This document shows positions 50,734 through 59,494 of a stretch of DNA of 64,000 nt, piece after piece. The stretch spans positions 310,001 through 374,000 of the forward strand of contig CBDESS010000003.1 of the NCBI GenBank assembly GCA_965242605.1, in the 5' to 3' direction. A program made the translations under genes and the position numbers. Position 1 is the first letter of the stretch. The number at the start of each line of letters is the position of its first letter. This stretch comes from JAAXHF01 sp965242605. GTDB taxonomy: Bacteria; Desulfobacterota; Binatia; Bin18. The notes beneath the pieces are model-generated. The model had not been told where the DNA came from. It saw nothing but the letters and a program-made list of their open reading frames with translations, and ran no database searches.

Positions 50734-53700
50734 TTAGCGAAAAGACGCTACCCCACTGCCAAATACGTCTTCCACCGCCGATAGCATGGCCCGGGTCGGG
50801 GCAACGCCACGGTCTTGGGGCAGGGCGATAACCGTCTCGCGGTGGTCGGGGCGCAGGAGGTGCAAAAAGGCTCGACAATCGCCCTGGTGCTGGCTCAGCA
50901 CCGAGCGTAGGGCCAGCAGATCTTCTTTGGTCGTGATGTCGGACGGCACCTGAATATGGACTTGGCTGACCTCCTCTTTGGCGACCGATTCCAGCGGCAC
51001 AATCTCATCGGCAATAATCTGACAGCGATCTTCATCTACATCAAGCGCACCGCTGAGGCAGATCGGCCCATCCGCGGACAGGCTTTGCTCGTAGCGGCGA
51101 TACGCTTCGGGCCAGACAATCACCTCCACCACCCCATCCTTATCCTCCAGCGTAAACGTCGCGTAGCGGTCGCCCTTTTTATTGTTTTTCAGTTTCAGTG
51201 CCTGGACCACGCCGGCTAAGCGCACTTTCTCCTGGTGAGCCCGGCCTTTTATCATCGCGGTGGTCGGCGACACCACCCCATGCAGACGGCTCTCGTAACG
51301 GTCGAGAGGGTGGCCGGTAATAAAAAAGCCCAGGATCTCGCGCTCGTTGTTCAGCTTCTCGCTCTCCGACCACTCGGCCACCTGCGGCAACTCGGGCCGG
51401 GTTGGGTCTTTGCCACCGTTGGCGGCAAACAAACCCATCTGGGCACTATTCGCCCCCCGCGCTTCGTACTCGGCCCACTTCACGGTCGCCTCACAGCCCG
51501 CTAACAGGCGGGCCCGCGGAATCCCAAAAGAGTCGAGCGCACCGCATTTGATCAAGCTTTCCATCACCCGTTTATTGACCTGCTGGCCCTGGACGCGCAG
51601 GCTGAAGTCGTACCAGTCCTCAAACGGTCCGTTTTGGCGGGCTGCGCAGATGACCTCAATCGCTTTTGAGCCTACGCCCTTGACCGCTCCCAGCCCAAAA
51701 CGAATGCTGTCCACCCCAGCCGTAAAGCTCTCGTCGCTTTCATTCACGTCGGGCGGTAAGACCGGAATGTTTTGCAGGCGGCAGTCGGCGATATTTTTAT
51801 ACGTCTTGCTGGTATCGCCCATCTCGATACTCATCAGCGCGGCCATAAACTCACGGGGAAAATGGGTTTTCAGATAGGCGGTCTGATACGAGAGAAAAGC
51901 ATAGGCGGCGGCGTGGGACTTGTTGAAGCCGTAGGCCGCAAAGGTTTCCATAGCGTCAAAAATCTCGCTGGCCGTTTTTTCCGGGATGTGGTGGTGCTTG
52001 GCCCCGCTGAGAAACTTGCTGCGCTCCTCCTGCATGACCTCTTTTTTCTTTTTGCCCATCGCCCGGCGCAGCGAGTCGGCGTCGGCCAGGGAGTAGCCGG
52101 CCAGGAGCTGAGCGATCTGCATCACCTGCTCTTGGTAGATGGTGACCCCGTAGGTTTCTTTCAGCACCGGTTCGAGCAGCTTGTGAGGGTAGACAATCGC
52201 CTCCTTACCGTGTTTGCGACGGATAAACTGCTCGGCCGCCCCGCTGTCCAAAGGCCCAGGTCGGAACAGGGCGATGACAGCAATAATGTCTTCAAAACAG
52301 TTGGGTTTCAGCTGGGTAATCAGCTTGCGGATACCGCTGCTCTCCATCTGGAAGACCCCGACTGTGCCCCCGCGCGTGAGCTGGTGATAAGTGGCGGTAT
52401 CGTCCAGCGGCAGGGTGCTCAGGTTCACGTCGAGGCCGCGGGTCTTTGTAATCCGGCTGACCGTATTGGCCAGTAGAGTCAAGGTTTTTAAGCCCAAAAA
52501 GTCAAACTTGATCAGCCCGATGGCGTCAACATCGGGCCCAGCGAACTGGGTCAAAACGCTGCCCTCTTTATCTACAAACAGGGGGAGGTGATCGACGAGG
52601 GCGGTCGGCGAGATAACAATCCCGGCGGCGTGTTTGGAGGCGTGGCGGAGCAGCCCTTCGAGCTTCAGCGAGTAGGCAAACAGATTCTGTTCGCGCTGAC
52701 CGGTGGCACGGATCTCGCGCAACCGGGGCTCCATTTCCAGGGCCGCCTCAAGCGGAAAATCTTTGCCTTGTTTCGGTGCCGGATAGAGCTTGGCCATACG
52801 GTCGGTTTCGCCATACGAGAACTCCAGGGCGCGGCCCACATCTTTGATGGCCTGCTTACCCTTGAGGGTTCCAAAAGTGATGATCTGGGCCACCTTGTCG
52901 GCCCCGTATTTGTCTTTGATGTACTGGATCACCTCGTCCCGGCGTTCAAAGCAAAAGTCGACGTCAATGTCGGGCATGCTCTTGCGACCAGGGTTGAGAA
53001 AGCGCTCAAACAGCAGCTGGTAGCGGATCGGATCAACATCGGTGATCTGGAGACAGTAGGCGACGAGGCTGCCGGCCGCAGAGCCCCGGCCGGGGCCGAC
53101 CGGGATGTTCTGAGATTTGGCGTAGAGGATGAAGTCAGACACAATCAGGAAGTAACCGGCAAAGCCCATATCCTCAATCACCTTGAGCTCAAACGCCAGC
53201 CGCTCGCGATACTCCCGCTCGGTGTCGGGGCTGAACTCAGGGGTGGCGGCTCTGATCTGATGCAAACGCTCCTCCAACCCCTTGCGAGCGGTGCGCTCCA
53301 GGTGCTGCTCCAGGGATTCTTGTTCGGGAATGGCAAAAACCGGGAACTTGAAGTCACCAAACGACAGACCCAGATTGCACCGGTCCGCAATGTCGAGCGT
53401 CGCGTCAACGGCCTGGGGATAGGCGGTAAACTCTGATCGAATCACTTCGGGCGACTTGACGTACAGCTGGTCGGTACCTAAACGCCAGCGTTTTTCGTCG
53501 GACATGACCTTGCCGCTCTGCACGCACAGCAGCACCTCGTGGGCCTCGGCGTCCTCGGCGTGCAGGTAGTGGCAGTCGTTGGTGGCCACCAGCGGCAGCG
53601 ACAACTCGCGGGCCAATTCAACGAGGGCCGGATTGAGCCGCTCCTGCTGGGGCAGGTGGTTAGCCTGAATCTCGATATAAAACCGCTCGTCAAAAATAGC

Positions 53701-54201
53701 CGCGTACTCTTCGGCCACCTCCCGAGCCGATTTTTCCCGATTGCCCAGCATGGTCCATGCCAGCTCACCGCTCAGACACCCGGACAGGGCGATCAGACCG
53801 CCGTTGAGTTCTCGCAGCAGGGCCTTATCGACCCGGGGTTTGCGATAAAATCCCTCGGTGTAGCCGGCTGTGACCAAACGGCACAGGTTGCGGTAGCCGT
53901 CCAGATTCATGGCCAGCAGAACCAGATGAAAATTCCCGCCATGCTCGTGGTTGTCGGCTCCCGAGAGGTTTTTGTCAAACCGCCTCCGGGGGGCGACATA
54001 GACCTCACAGCCAATAATCGGCTTGACCCCGTGTTGTTCTGCGGTCCGATAAAAATCAACCGCCCCGAACATATTGCCATGATCGGTCATGGCCACCGCC
54101 GGCATGTTATAGGCCGCCACCTGAGGCATCAGATTGGAGACCTTGTTCGCACCGTCCAACAGGCTGTATTGGGTATGGAGATGCAGATGAACGAATCCCA
54201 T
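50734..54201 (-). CDS. dnaE: DNA polymerase III alpha subunit
   Basis: The 1155-residue replicative polymerase begins with a PHP domain (FVHLHLHTQYSLLDG, MTDHGNMFGAVDFY). The catalytic palm has PVGPGRGSAAGSLVAYCLQIT and MPDIDVDFCFERRDEV, with acidic residues for metal binding. Finger and HhH segments follow (GFNKSHAAAYAFLSYQTAYLKTHFP), then an OB fold near the C-terminus (VRLAGVVQALKLKNNKKGDRYATFTLEDKDG). GGAGGGGGAG precedes ATG 54201. It lacks the PolC exonuclease insertion, so it is DnaE1 type. Confidence 0.97.
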   Translation of the reverse strand: MGFVHLHLHTQYSLLDGANKVSNLMPQVAAYNMPAVAMTDHGNMFGAVDFYRTAEQHGVKPIIGCEVYVAPRRRFDKNLSGADNHEHGGNFHLVLLAMNLDGYRNLCRLVTAGYTEGFYRKPRVDKALLRELNGGLIALSGCLSGELAWTMLGNREKSAREVAEEYAAIFDERFYIEIQANHLPQQERLNPALVELARELSLPLVATNDCHYLHAEDAEAHEVLLCVQSGKVMSDEKRWRLGTDQLYVKSPEVIRSEFTAYPQAVDATLDIADRCNLGLSFGDFKFPVFAIPEQESLEQHLERTARKGLEERLHQIRAATPEFSPDTEREYRERLAFELKVIEDMGFAGYFLIVSDFILYAKSQNIPVGPGRGSAAGSLVAYCLQITDVDPIRYQLLFERFLNPGRKSMPDIDVDFCFERRDEVIQYIKDKYGADKVAQIITFGTLKGKQAIKDVGRALEFSYGETDRMAKLYPAPKQGKDFPLEAALEMEPRLREIRATGQREQNLFAYSLKLEGLLRHASKHAAGIVISPTALVDHLPLFVDKEGSVLTQFAGPDVDAIGLIKFDFLGLKTLTLLANTVSRITKTRGLDVNLSTLPLDDTATYHQLTRGGTVGVFQMESSGIRKLITQLKPNCFEDIIAVIALFRPGPLDSGAAEQFIRRKHGKEAIVYPHKLLEPVLKETYGVTIYQEQVMQIAQLLAGYSLADADSLRRAMGKKKKEVMQEERSKFLSGAKHHHIPEKTASEIFDAMETFAAYGFNKSHAAAYAFLSYQTAYLKTHFPREFMAALMSIEMGDTSKTYKNIADCRLQNIPVLPPDVNESDESFTAGVDSIRFGLGAVKGVGSKAIEVICAARQNGPFEDWYDFSLRVQGQQVNKRVMESLIKCGALDSFGIPRARLLAGCEATVKWAEYEARGANSAQMGLFAANGGKDPTRPELPQVAEWSESEKLNNEREILGFFITGHPLDRYESRLHGVVSPTTAMIKGRAHQEKVRLAGVVQALKLKNNKKGDRYATFTLEDKDGVVEVIVWPEAYRRYEQSLSADGPICLSGALDVDEDRCQIIADEIVPLESVAKEEVSQVHIQVPSDITTKEDLLALRSVLSQHQGDCRAFLHLLRPDHRETVIALPQDRGVAPTRAMLSAVEDVFGSGVASFR

Positions 54202-54246
54202 TCCAACTCCCCCTCCGTCACCGCTCAGGCGTGACCGCACAATCCC

Positions 54247-55773
54247 TCATTCCCACTCAATCGTTGCCGGTGGCTTAGAGGAAATGTCCAGCACGACCCG
54301 GTTAATTCCTCGGACTTCATTGATGATGCGGTTCGATATGGTACTCAGCAAATCGTGTGGCAGCCGAGCCCAGTCGGCGGTCATGCCGTCCATGCTCTCG
54401 ACCGCCCGGATGGCAACCACATTCTCGTAGGTCCGGGCGTCGCCCATCACTCCAACGCTTTTGACCGGGAGCAAAACGGCAAAGGTTTGCCATATTTTAT
54501 GGTAGAAACCCGCCGCCCGAATCTCCTCATTGACGACGGCATCGGCCTGGCGCAGGATCGCTAACCGCGCCTCCTCCACCGCGCCCAGCAGACGAATGGC
54601 CAACCCCGGGCCGGGAAAAGGCTGGCGACCAACGATCTCCTCGGACAACCCCAAGACCCGCCCCAATACCCGGACCTCATCCTTGAACAGCTCGCGCAAG
54701 GGTTCGATCAGGGCCAGCCGCATATGCTCAGGCAAGCCCCCGACATTGTGGTGGCTCTTAATCGTGGCCGACGGGCCCTTGAATGACACCGACTCAATCA
54801 CGTCCGGATACAGGGTGCCCTGAGCCAGAAAGTCGGCCCCCAGCGGCCGGGCAGCTTCTTCAAAGACATCAATAAAAGTATGACCGATAATGCGGCGCTT
54901 GTGTTCCGGGTCTTCAATGTCGGTCAGATTTTGGAGAAAGCGCTCGGCCGCATTCACACACCGCAGCCGAATCCCTAGGCCGCGGAAGGTCTGCTCAACC
55001 TGCTCGGCTTCGCCCTGCCGCAGCAGACCGTTATCCACGAAGATACACGTCAGGCGCTCCTCAATCGCCCGGCTGAGCAGGACGGCCACCACCGCGGAAT
55101 CCACCCCGCCGCTCAGCCCGCACACCACCCGCCCGTCGCCCACCTGTTCACGGAGGCGGACGACCTCACGCTCCACAAAGCCTTCCATCGTCCAGTTGGG
55201 CTGGCAGCCACAGACCTGAAACAGGAAATTGTGCAATACCTCAAGGCCGCGCTCGGTATGCACCACCTCAGGATGAAACTGCACGCCAAACAGGCGGCCC
55301 GAGGCGTCACGGCAGGCGGCGATTGGAGAGTTTGGCGAATGGGCCAGCACTGCCCAGCCGGCAGGCAGGCTCTCTGATTTATCGCCGTGACTCATCCACA
55401 CCTGACTGGAATCGGCGCGTGAGAATCCGGCAAACAGATCGCGCGCATCATCAACAAACAGCTGGGCCGCTCCAAACTCCCGTCGCTCAGCCCTGGCGAT
55501 CTCTGCCCCGGCCAACTGCTGCAAGACTCCCATACCATAGCAGATGCCCAGAAAAGGCACCGGTGTATCGATCACTGCCGCTTCCAGCATAGGCGCATCA
55601 ACCTCGTACACACTGGCCGGACCACCCGACAGAATAATGCCCTCCGGTTGCAGCTCGCGGATGGTCCCGGCTGCCACAGAGTAAGGATGAATTTCGCAAT
55701 ACACCTGGGCCTCCCGCACGCGTCGGGCAATGAGTTGGGTGTACTGGCTGCCAAAATCAAGGATAAGAATCAT
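54247..55773 (-). CDS. guaA: GMP synthase (glutamine-hydrolysing)
   Basis: The 508-residue enzyme makes GMP from XMP. It has a class I glutaminase (FLGICYGMGVLQQLAG with the Cys, GVQFHPEVVHT with His and Glu), an ATP pyrophosphatase P-loop (GLSGGVDSAVVAVLL), and the C-terminal dimer domain ending in SSKPPATIEWE. It lies 20 bases after guaB and starts the guaBA-dnaE stretch. Confidence 0.97.
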   Translation of the reverse strand: MILILDFGSQYTQLIARRVREAQVYCEIHPYSVAAGTIRELQPEGIILSGGPASVYEVDAPMLEAAVIDTPVPFLGICYGMGVLQQLAGAEIARAERREFGAAQLFVDDARDLFAGFSRADSSQVWMSHGDKSESLPAGWAVLAHSPNSPIAACRDASGRLFGVQFHPEVVHTERGLEVLHNFLFQVCGCQPNWTMEGFVEREVVRLREQVGDGRVVCGLSGGVDSAVVAVLLSRAIEERLTCIFVDNGLLRQGEAEQVEQTFRGLGIRLRCVNAAERFLQNLTDIEDPEHKRRIIGHTFIDVFEEAARPLGADFLAQGTLYPDVIESVSFKGPSATIKSHHNVGGLPEHMRLALIEPLRELFKDEVRVLGRVLGLSEEIVGRQPFPGPGLAIRLLGAVEEARLAILRQADAVVNEEIRAAGFYHKIWQTFAVLLPVKSVGVMGDARTYENVVAIRAVESMDGMTADWARLPHDLLSTISNRIINEVRGINRVVLDISSKPPATIEWE

Positions 55774-55793
55774 AGGACAGTGTTGAAATAAAG

Positions 55794-57260
55794 CTACTCC
55801 CTGTGGTAGTTGGGCGCTTCCTTGGTGAGCATCACATCGTGGACATGGTTTTCGCGCAGGCCGGCAGGGGTGACCCGGACAAACTTTGCCTTGGTCCGCA
55901 ACTCGGCCAGGGTTCGGCAGCCGGTATAACCCATGCCAGCTTTGAGGCCACCGACCATTTGGTCAATGAGCATGCCGAGACTGCCCTTGTAGGGCACCCG
56001 GCCTTCGATGCCTTCAGGAACGAGTTTGTTGGCGTTCTCTTCATCCTGAAAATAGCGGTTGCGGCTGCCCTCTCGCTCGCGCATAGCATCCAAGGAGCCC
56101 ATGCCACGGTAGAGTTTATACGTTCGGCCCTGGTACAGAATCGTCTCTCCAGGGCTCTCTTCAGTCCCAGCAAACAGGCTGCCGATCATGACCGAGTGAG
56201 CGCCCGCGGCCAGGGCCTTGACCATGTCGCCGGAGAAACGAATACCACCGTCGGAAATGACCGGCACACCGGCGTCTTCGGCCACCTGAACGCTCTTGGT
56301 GATCGCCATCAACTGCGGCACCCCAACGCCTGACACAACCCGGGTGGTACAGATCGAGGCCGGTCCCATACCGACCTTGACCGCATCGGCACCGGCCTCA
56401 ATCAGGTCGCGGCTGCCCTCTGCGGTGGCCACATTTCCGGCCACGACCTCAACACTCGGAAAGGTCTGCTTGAGCATGGTGAGGGTCTCAACCACACTCC
56501 GGGTATGGCCGTGGGCTGTATCAATCACCACCGCATCAACCCCAGCCGTTACCAGAGATTCGGCGCGCGCTTCTCGATCATCCCCAGTCCCAATCGCCGC
56601 CCCAACCCGCAGCCGGCCAAACGGATCTTTACAGGCCAGCGGATGCCGGCTGGTCTTTTCAATATCCTTGACCGTAATGAGGCCCTTGAGGTGCATGCGC
56701 TCGTCAACGACCAGCAGCTTCTCAATCCGATGCCGGTGGAGGATCTCTTTGGCGTCTTCGAGACTGACGCCGGGTTGAGCCGTCACCAAGTGGTCCTTGG
56801 TCATGACCTCGGACACCGGGCGGTCGAGCCGTTTCTCAAAACGCAGATCGCGGTTGGTCAGAATACCGACGAGGGTCTCGTTTTCGGTCACCGGCAGGCC
56901 GGAGATGTGAAACCGCTCCATGATCTCCCGCGCCTGGACGATCGGTTGGTCGGGACACACCGTGATTGGGCTGGCGATCATACCGCTCTCGTGCTTTTTG
57001 ACCTTACCGACCTCTTCGGCCTGAGCATGGATGCTCAGATTGCGGTGGATGATGCCGATGCCGCCAGCCTGGGCCATGGCGATAGCCGCCCGTGATTCGG
57101 TCACGGTATCCATCGCCGCGCTGACCAGCGGGACATTCAGGCTGATCCGGCGGGTCAGCGCAGTCGCCACCTCGGCATCTTTGGGCATGAAATCCGACGC
57201 CGCCGGCAACAGCAACACATCGTCAAAGGTCAGTCCTTCTGGGATTTTGGCGGGTAGCAT
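55794..57260 (-). CDS. guaB: IMP dehydrogenase
   Basis: The 488-residue enzyme converts IMP to XMP. It has FDDVLLLPAASD, paired CBS domains (MIASPITVCPDQPIVQAREIMERF...EVMTKDHLVTAQPGVSLEDAKEIL), the catalytic loop GMGPASICTTRVVSGVGVPQ with Cys, and YRGMGSLDAM and the flap with EGIEGRVPYKG. The start at 57260 has GAGGAGCC in front. A terminator-like hairpin and promoter lie upstream in a short leader. Confidence 0.97.
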   Translation of the reverse strand: MLPAKIPEGLTFDDVLLLPAASDFMPKDAEVATALTRRISLNVPLVSAAMDTVTESRAAIAMAQAGGIGIIHRNLSIHAQAEEVGKVKKHESGMIASPITVCPDQPIVQAREIMERFHISGLPVTENETLVGILTNRDLRFEKRLDRPVSEVMTKDHLVTAQPGVSLEDAKEILHRHRIEKLLVVDERMHLKGLITVKDIEKTSRHPLACKDPFGRLRVGAAIGTGDDREARAESLVTAGVDAVVIDTAHGHTRSVVETLTMLKQTFPSVEVVAGNVATAEGSRDLIEAGADAVKVGMGPASICTTRVVSGVGVPQLMAITKSVQVAEDAGVPVISDGGIRFSGDMVKALAAGAHSVMIGSLFAGTEESPGETILYQGRTYKLYRGMGSLDAMREREGSRNRYFQDEENANKLVPEGIEGRVPYKGSLGMLIDQMVGGLKAGMGYTGCRTLAELRTKAKFVRVTPAGLRENHVHDVMLTKEAPNYHRE

Positions 57261-57289
57261 AGCTGGGCTCCTCACAGGCTGGCGCATGC

Positions 57290-57320
57290 AAAAAAGCCCA
57301 TCTCAGCAGAGACGGGCTTT
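57290..57320 (-). terminator. Intrinsic terminator in the guaB leader
   Basis: On the minus strand AAAGCCC-G-TCTC, loop TGCT, GAGA-T-GGGCTTT form a stem with one mismatch, followed by six Ts, 30 bases before guaB. It may end the ferredoxin transcript or, because a promoter lies just upstream, act as an attenuator of guaB. Confidence 0.75.
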
Positions 57321-57357
57321 CAGTTCTGCCTGTGCCTGCTATGTATGAGCATGGCTT

Positions 57358-57386
57358 TTCATAACAAAGCGCAATCTTTTTGACAA
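57358..57386 (-). promoter_or_regulatory. Candidate sigma70 promoter for guaB
   Basis: On the minus strand TTGTCA (57386-57381) and TATGAA (57363-57358) are 17 bases apart, close to consensus. Transcription would start near 57351, about 30 bases before the terminator-like hairpin and 90 before the guaB start. Confidence 0.55.
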
Positions 57387-57435
57387 GAGTACACAACCGA
57401 ACCTAACAGGATATAGCGGTTCAGAGAGCAGACAA

Positions 57436-57789
57436 TCACGCGCCTTCTTTTTTCATACCGGTGTAGGTTTGATGGTCCATCCAGCCCAGAACCCGGCGCG
57501 GACTAGTGACAACCGACACATCGTCAAGCACCTGCGACTGACAGGCCAAGCGGTAGGTTCTGCCCTCCCAGCCGTTCTTTTTTTCATCCGCCAGAGTGCG
57601 TTCGGACAGCGCCCGATGATCGTCCACCTGCACCCGACAGGTGCCGCACAGGCCGCGACCACGACAGTTGAGCAGGTTATCTGGAAACGTGTACAGGTTA
57701 ATGCTGTGCTCCAGTGCCACTCCTCGCAGGTTCGCCCCTTGGGGCACCTCAACACTCAGCTCTTGCTTCACAAATGTGACCAACGGCAT
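57436..57789 (-). CDS. [2Fe-2S] ferredoxin
   Basis: The 117-residue plant/adrenodoxin-fold ferredoxin has ligands in LNCRGRGLCGTCRV (three Cys) and YRLACQSQV (fourth Cys). It is longer than minimal ferredoxins by a C-terminal tail (RRVLGWMDHQTYTGMKKE). AAAGGAGG sits 11 bases before the start. It carries electrons for an unidentified partner. It is upstream of guaB on the same strand but separated by a terminator-like hairpin. Confidence 0.9.
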   Translation of the reverse strand: MPLVTFVKQELSVEVPQGANLRGVALEHSINLYTFPDNLLNCRGRGLCGTCRVQVDDHRALSERTLADEKKNGWEGRTYRLACQSQVLDDVSVVTSPRRVLGWMDHQTYTGMKKEGA

Positions 57790-57864
57790 GCGCTTGCAGC
57801 CTCCTTTGGAGTCATATAGCCAGTATTATGTATCTGGTTCAGACCAACAGGTCCAGGGTAGCCT

Positions 57865-58104
57865 ATGCATGTCGATATCAGTTGTCGAAAATGTGGCCAC
57901 CGCCGGCGCATGGATATAGGCGTCCCGACCGCGAGCAGCCCAGCGGGGGGGCCAAGTGAGAACGAAGTTGAGACCTATCTCCATCTGCTGCGTGAGCGTT
58001 TATCCCATCAACCCAGCTTTGCGTGCTTTGGCGGACATTTCGAGTTTGCCCCGCCCCTGCCCCAATTCTGGGACATTCACTGGGACACCTTGGGCGACGA
58101 GTAA
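57865..58104 (+). CDS. Hypothetical small protein with N-terminal CxxC
   Basis: The 79-residue protein starts MHVDISCRKCGHRRRMDIG, a half zinc-ribbon-like CxxC with nearby His, followed by a Pro/Ser-rich linker, a helix (ENEVETYLHLLRERL), and a C-terminal segment with ACFGGHFEF. Metal binding is possible but only one CxxC and one further Cys are seen. Divergent from the ferredoxin gene, 48 bases upstream of the next gene. Not recognised. Confidence 0.5.
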   Translation: MHVDISCRKCGHRRRMDIGVPTASSPAGGPSENEVETYLHLLRERLSHQPSFACFGGHFEFAPPLPQFWDIHWDTLGDE

Positions 58105-58152
58105 AACGCCCAGTGTATCAAGCGTCTCACACCACACACTCAGGAAGTCTCC

Positions 58153-58653
58153 ATGACAGACCAGCAAGAATCGTCCGAGGAGTTCTTTGATGCCGTCACG
58201 GCACCCCAGGCATCGCAAGATGTGGCCCGCTGGCGGCAAGACCCGAGCTACTGCCCACCGTTCGAGATCATCCGCTGGCGGGTGGTTGATGAAGGGTGGA
58301 GAGAGCGCCGCGCCATAGACGCCGTGGTGGTGGTTGAGGTGAACGGCCGGGAAGACATTGAAGCCGCCGAGGGCGTGGGCGGCGTCCAGGCCCTGGATTC
58401 GGCGTTGCGCCGGGTCTTGCTCCACCATTTTCCGCATATCAGAGACATACAGCTTGTCGAGCTGTACACCCATAGGGGCGGACGCGGAACTGCCTCCGAG
58501 GTGGTGTCGATTATGAAATTCAGCGACGGTCAGCAACAGTGGAGCACTATGCGGAAATCGCGTGACCTGCTGGCCTCGGCCTGGATGGCACTGGTTGACG
58601 GTTATGAGTGGGCGATTACCAGCCTGTTGAGTAAGAACAGCCGGGAGGGATGA
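58153..58653 (+). CDS. Stand-alone LeuA-type regulatory (dimer) domain protein
   Basis: The 166-residue protein contains GVGGVQALDSALRRVLLHHFP, DIQLVELYTHRGGRGTASEVVSIMKF and WSTMRKSRDLLASAWMALVDGYEWAI. This order (GxGPVDAL, strand, S/AxDIIxAS) is that of the C-terminal allosteric domain of 2-isopropylmalate and citramalate synthases, which binds leucine or isoleucine. No catalytic TIM barrel is attached or nearby. Whether it senses an amino acid or a different ligand is unknown. The start follows a weak ribosome site. Confidence 0.72.
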   Translation: MTDQQESSEEFFDAVTAPQASQDVARWRQDPSYCPPFEIIRWRVVDEGWRERRAIDAVVVVEVNGREDIEAAEGVGGVQALDSALRRVLLHHFPHIRDIQLVELYTHRGGRGTASEVVSIMKFSDGQQQWSTMRKSRDLLASAWMALVDGYEWAITSLLSKNSREG

Positions 58654-58680
58654 TCCCGTCCCGGCCTGTCCAGCCCCTCA

Positions 58681-59334
58681 TCAGTCCTTTTTGAACGGCG
58701 TTCCCCACTGGTCAACACAACTCACCTCTTCAACCGGTACGCGCGTCACCGGTCCAAACCTGCCCAGGGGATAGCCAATTGGCAGCAAGGCATAGGTCGA
58801 AACATCCTTGGGCAGATTCAAGACAGCCCTGATTTCTTCTTCGTGGAGCGAGGCAACCGTTGTCAGGGTCGCGCCGAGCCCCAGGGCGCGACACGCCAGC
58901 AGCATGTTCTGGACGGCGGGATAAATACTTGAGCCGGACAAACGCGCCAGCCTGGCCGCCAGCTCGGGCGGCATGGCCCGTTCTTTGAGACAGGCGAACA
59001 GCAGGACCGGGACCTCGGCCATATTGTCGGCCAGGTACGAAGCCGCGTCGATCAGACGGCGAAACTTTGCCTCCTCCATGTGCTCGGGCCCGGGTCGGCT
59101 CCCGTACATCTGTTCAACCTGAGCCCAGCCCTTCTGGTAGACCGCGGCCACCTGTTTTTTGATGTCCGGGTCTCTGGCCACCACAAAACGCCAGTTTTGG
59201 GTATTCGTGCCGCTCGGCGCACGAATCCCGGCGTCAAGGACCTGGTAAATAAGCTCATCTGGAACCGGCTCGGGTTTCAGACGGCGCATACTCCGGGTTG
59301 AAGCCATGATCTCAAACAGATCGTGTTGGGCCAT
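58681..59334 (-). CDS. Nitroreductase family protein
   Basis: The 217-residue FMN-dependent oxidoreductase shows MASTRSMRRLKPEPVPDELIYQVLDAGIRAPSGTNTQNWRF, the usual flavin phosphate-binding N-terminus. LLACRALGLGATLTTVA and LPIGYPLGRFGPVTRVPVEEV follow. It reduces nitro, enone or quinone compounds with NAD(P)H. GGAGACAATG gives a short-spaced ribosome site. Monocistronic by position, convergent with the LeuA-domain gene. Confidence 0.9.
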   Translation of the reverse strand: MAQHDLFEIMASTRSMRRLKPEPVPDELIYQVLDAGIRAPSGTNTQNWRFVVARDPDIKKQVAAVYQKGWAQVEQMYGSRPGPEHMEEAKFRRLIDAASYLADNMAEVPVLLFACLKERAMPPELAARLARLSGSSIYPAVQNMLLACRALGLGATLTTVASLHEEEIRAVLNLPKDVSTYALLPIGYPLGRFGPVTRVPVEEVSCVDQWGTPFKKD

Positions 59335-59494
59335 TGTCTCCTCCTTATGCCTCCGGGCATCCCCATTGTCGGAAGCCCAGCCTAACGCTACAGTGCCGGG
59401 AGCTTTACATGAGAGCCGCCGCCATTGTGCGTGCCCGGCTCAGGCGTGTCAAACTTCATGATTTCAGGGGACGACCAAGAAAGTGAGAGAGCAC

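Noticed and set aside
57320..57352. Ten-codon leader peptide before the guaB hairpin
   Set aside because: Its ATG coincides with the predicted transcription start, leaving no ribosome site, and the codons have no link to purines.
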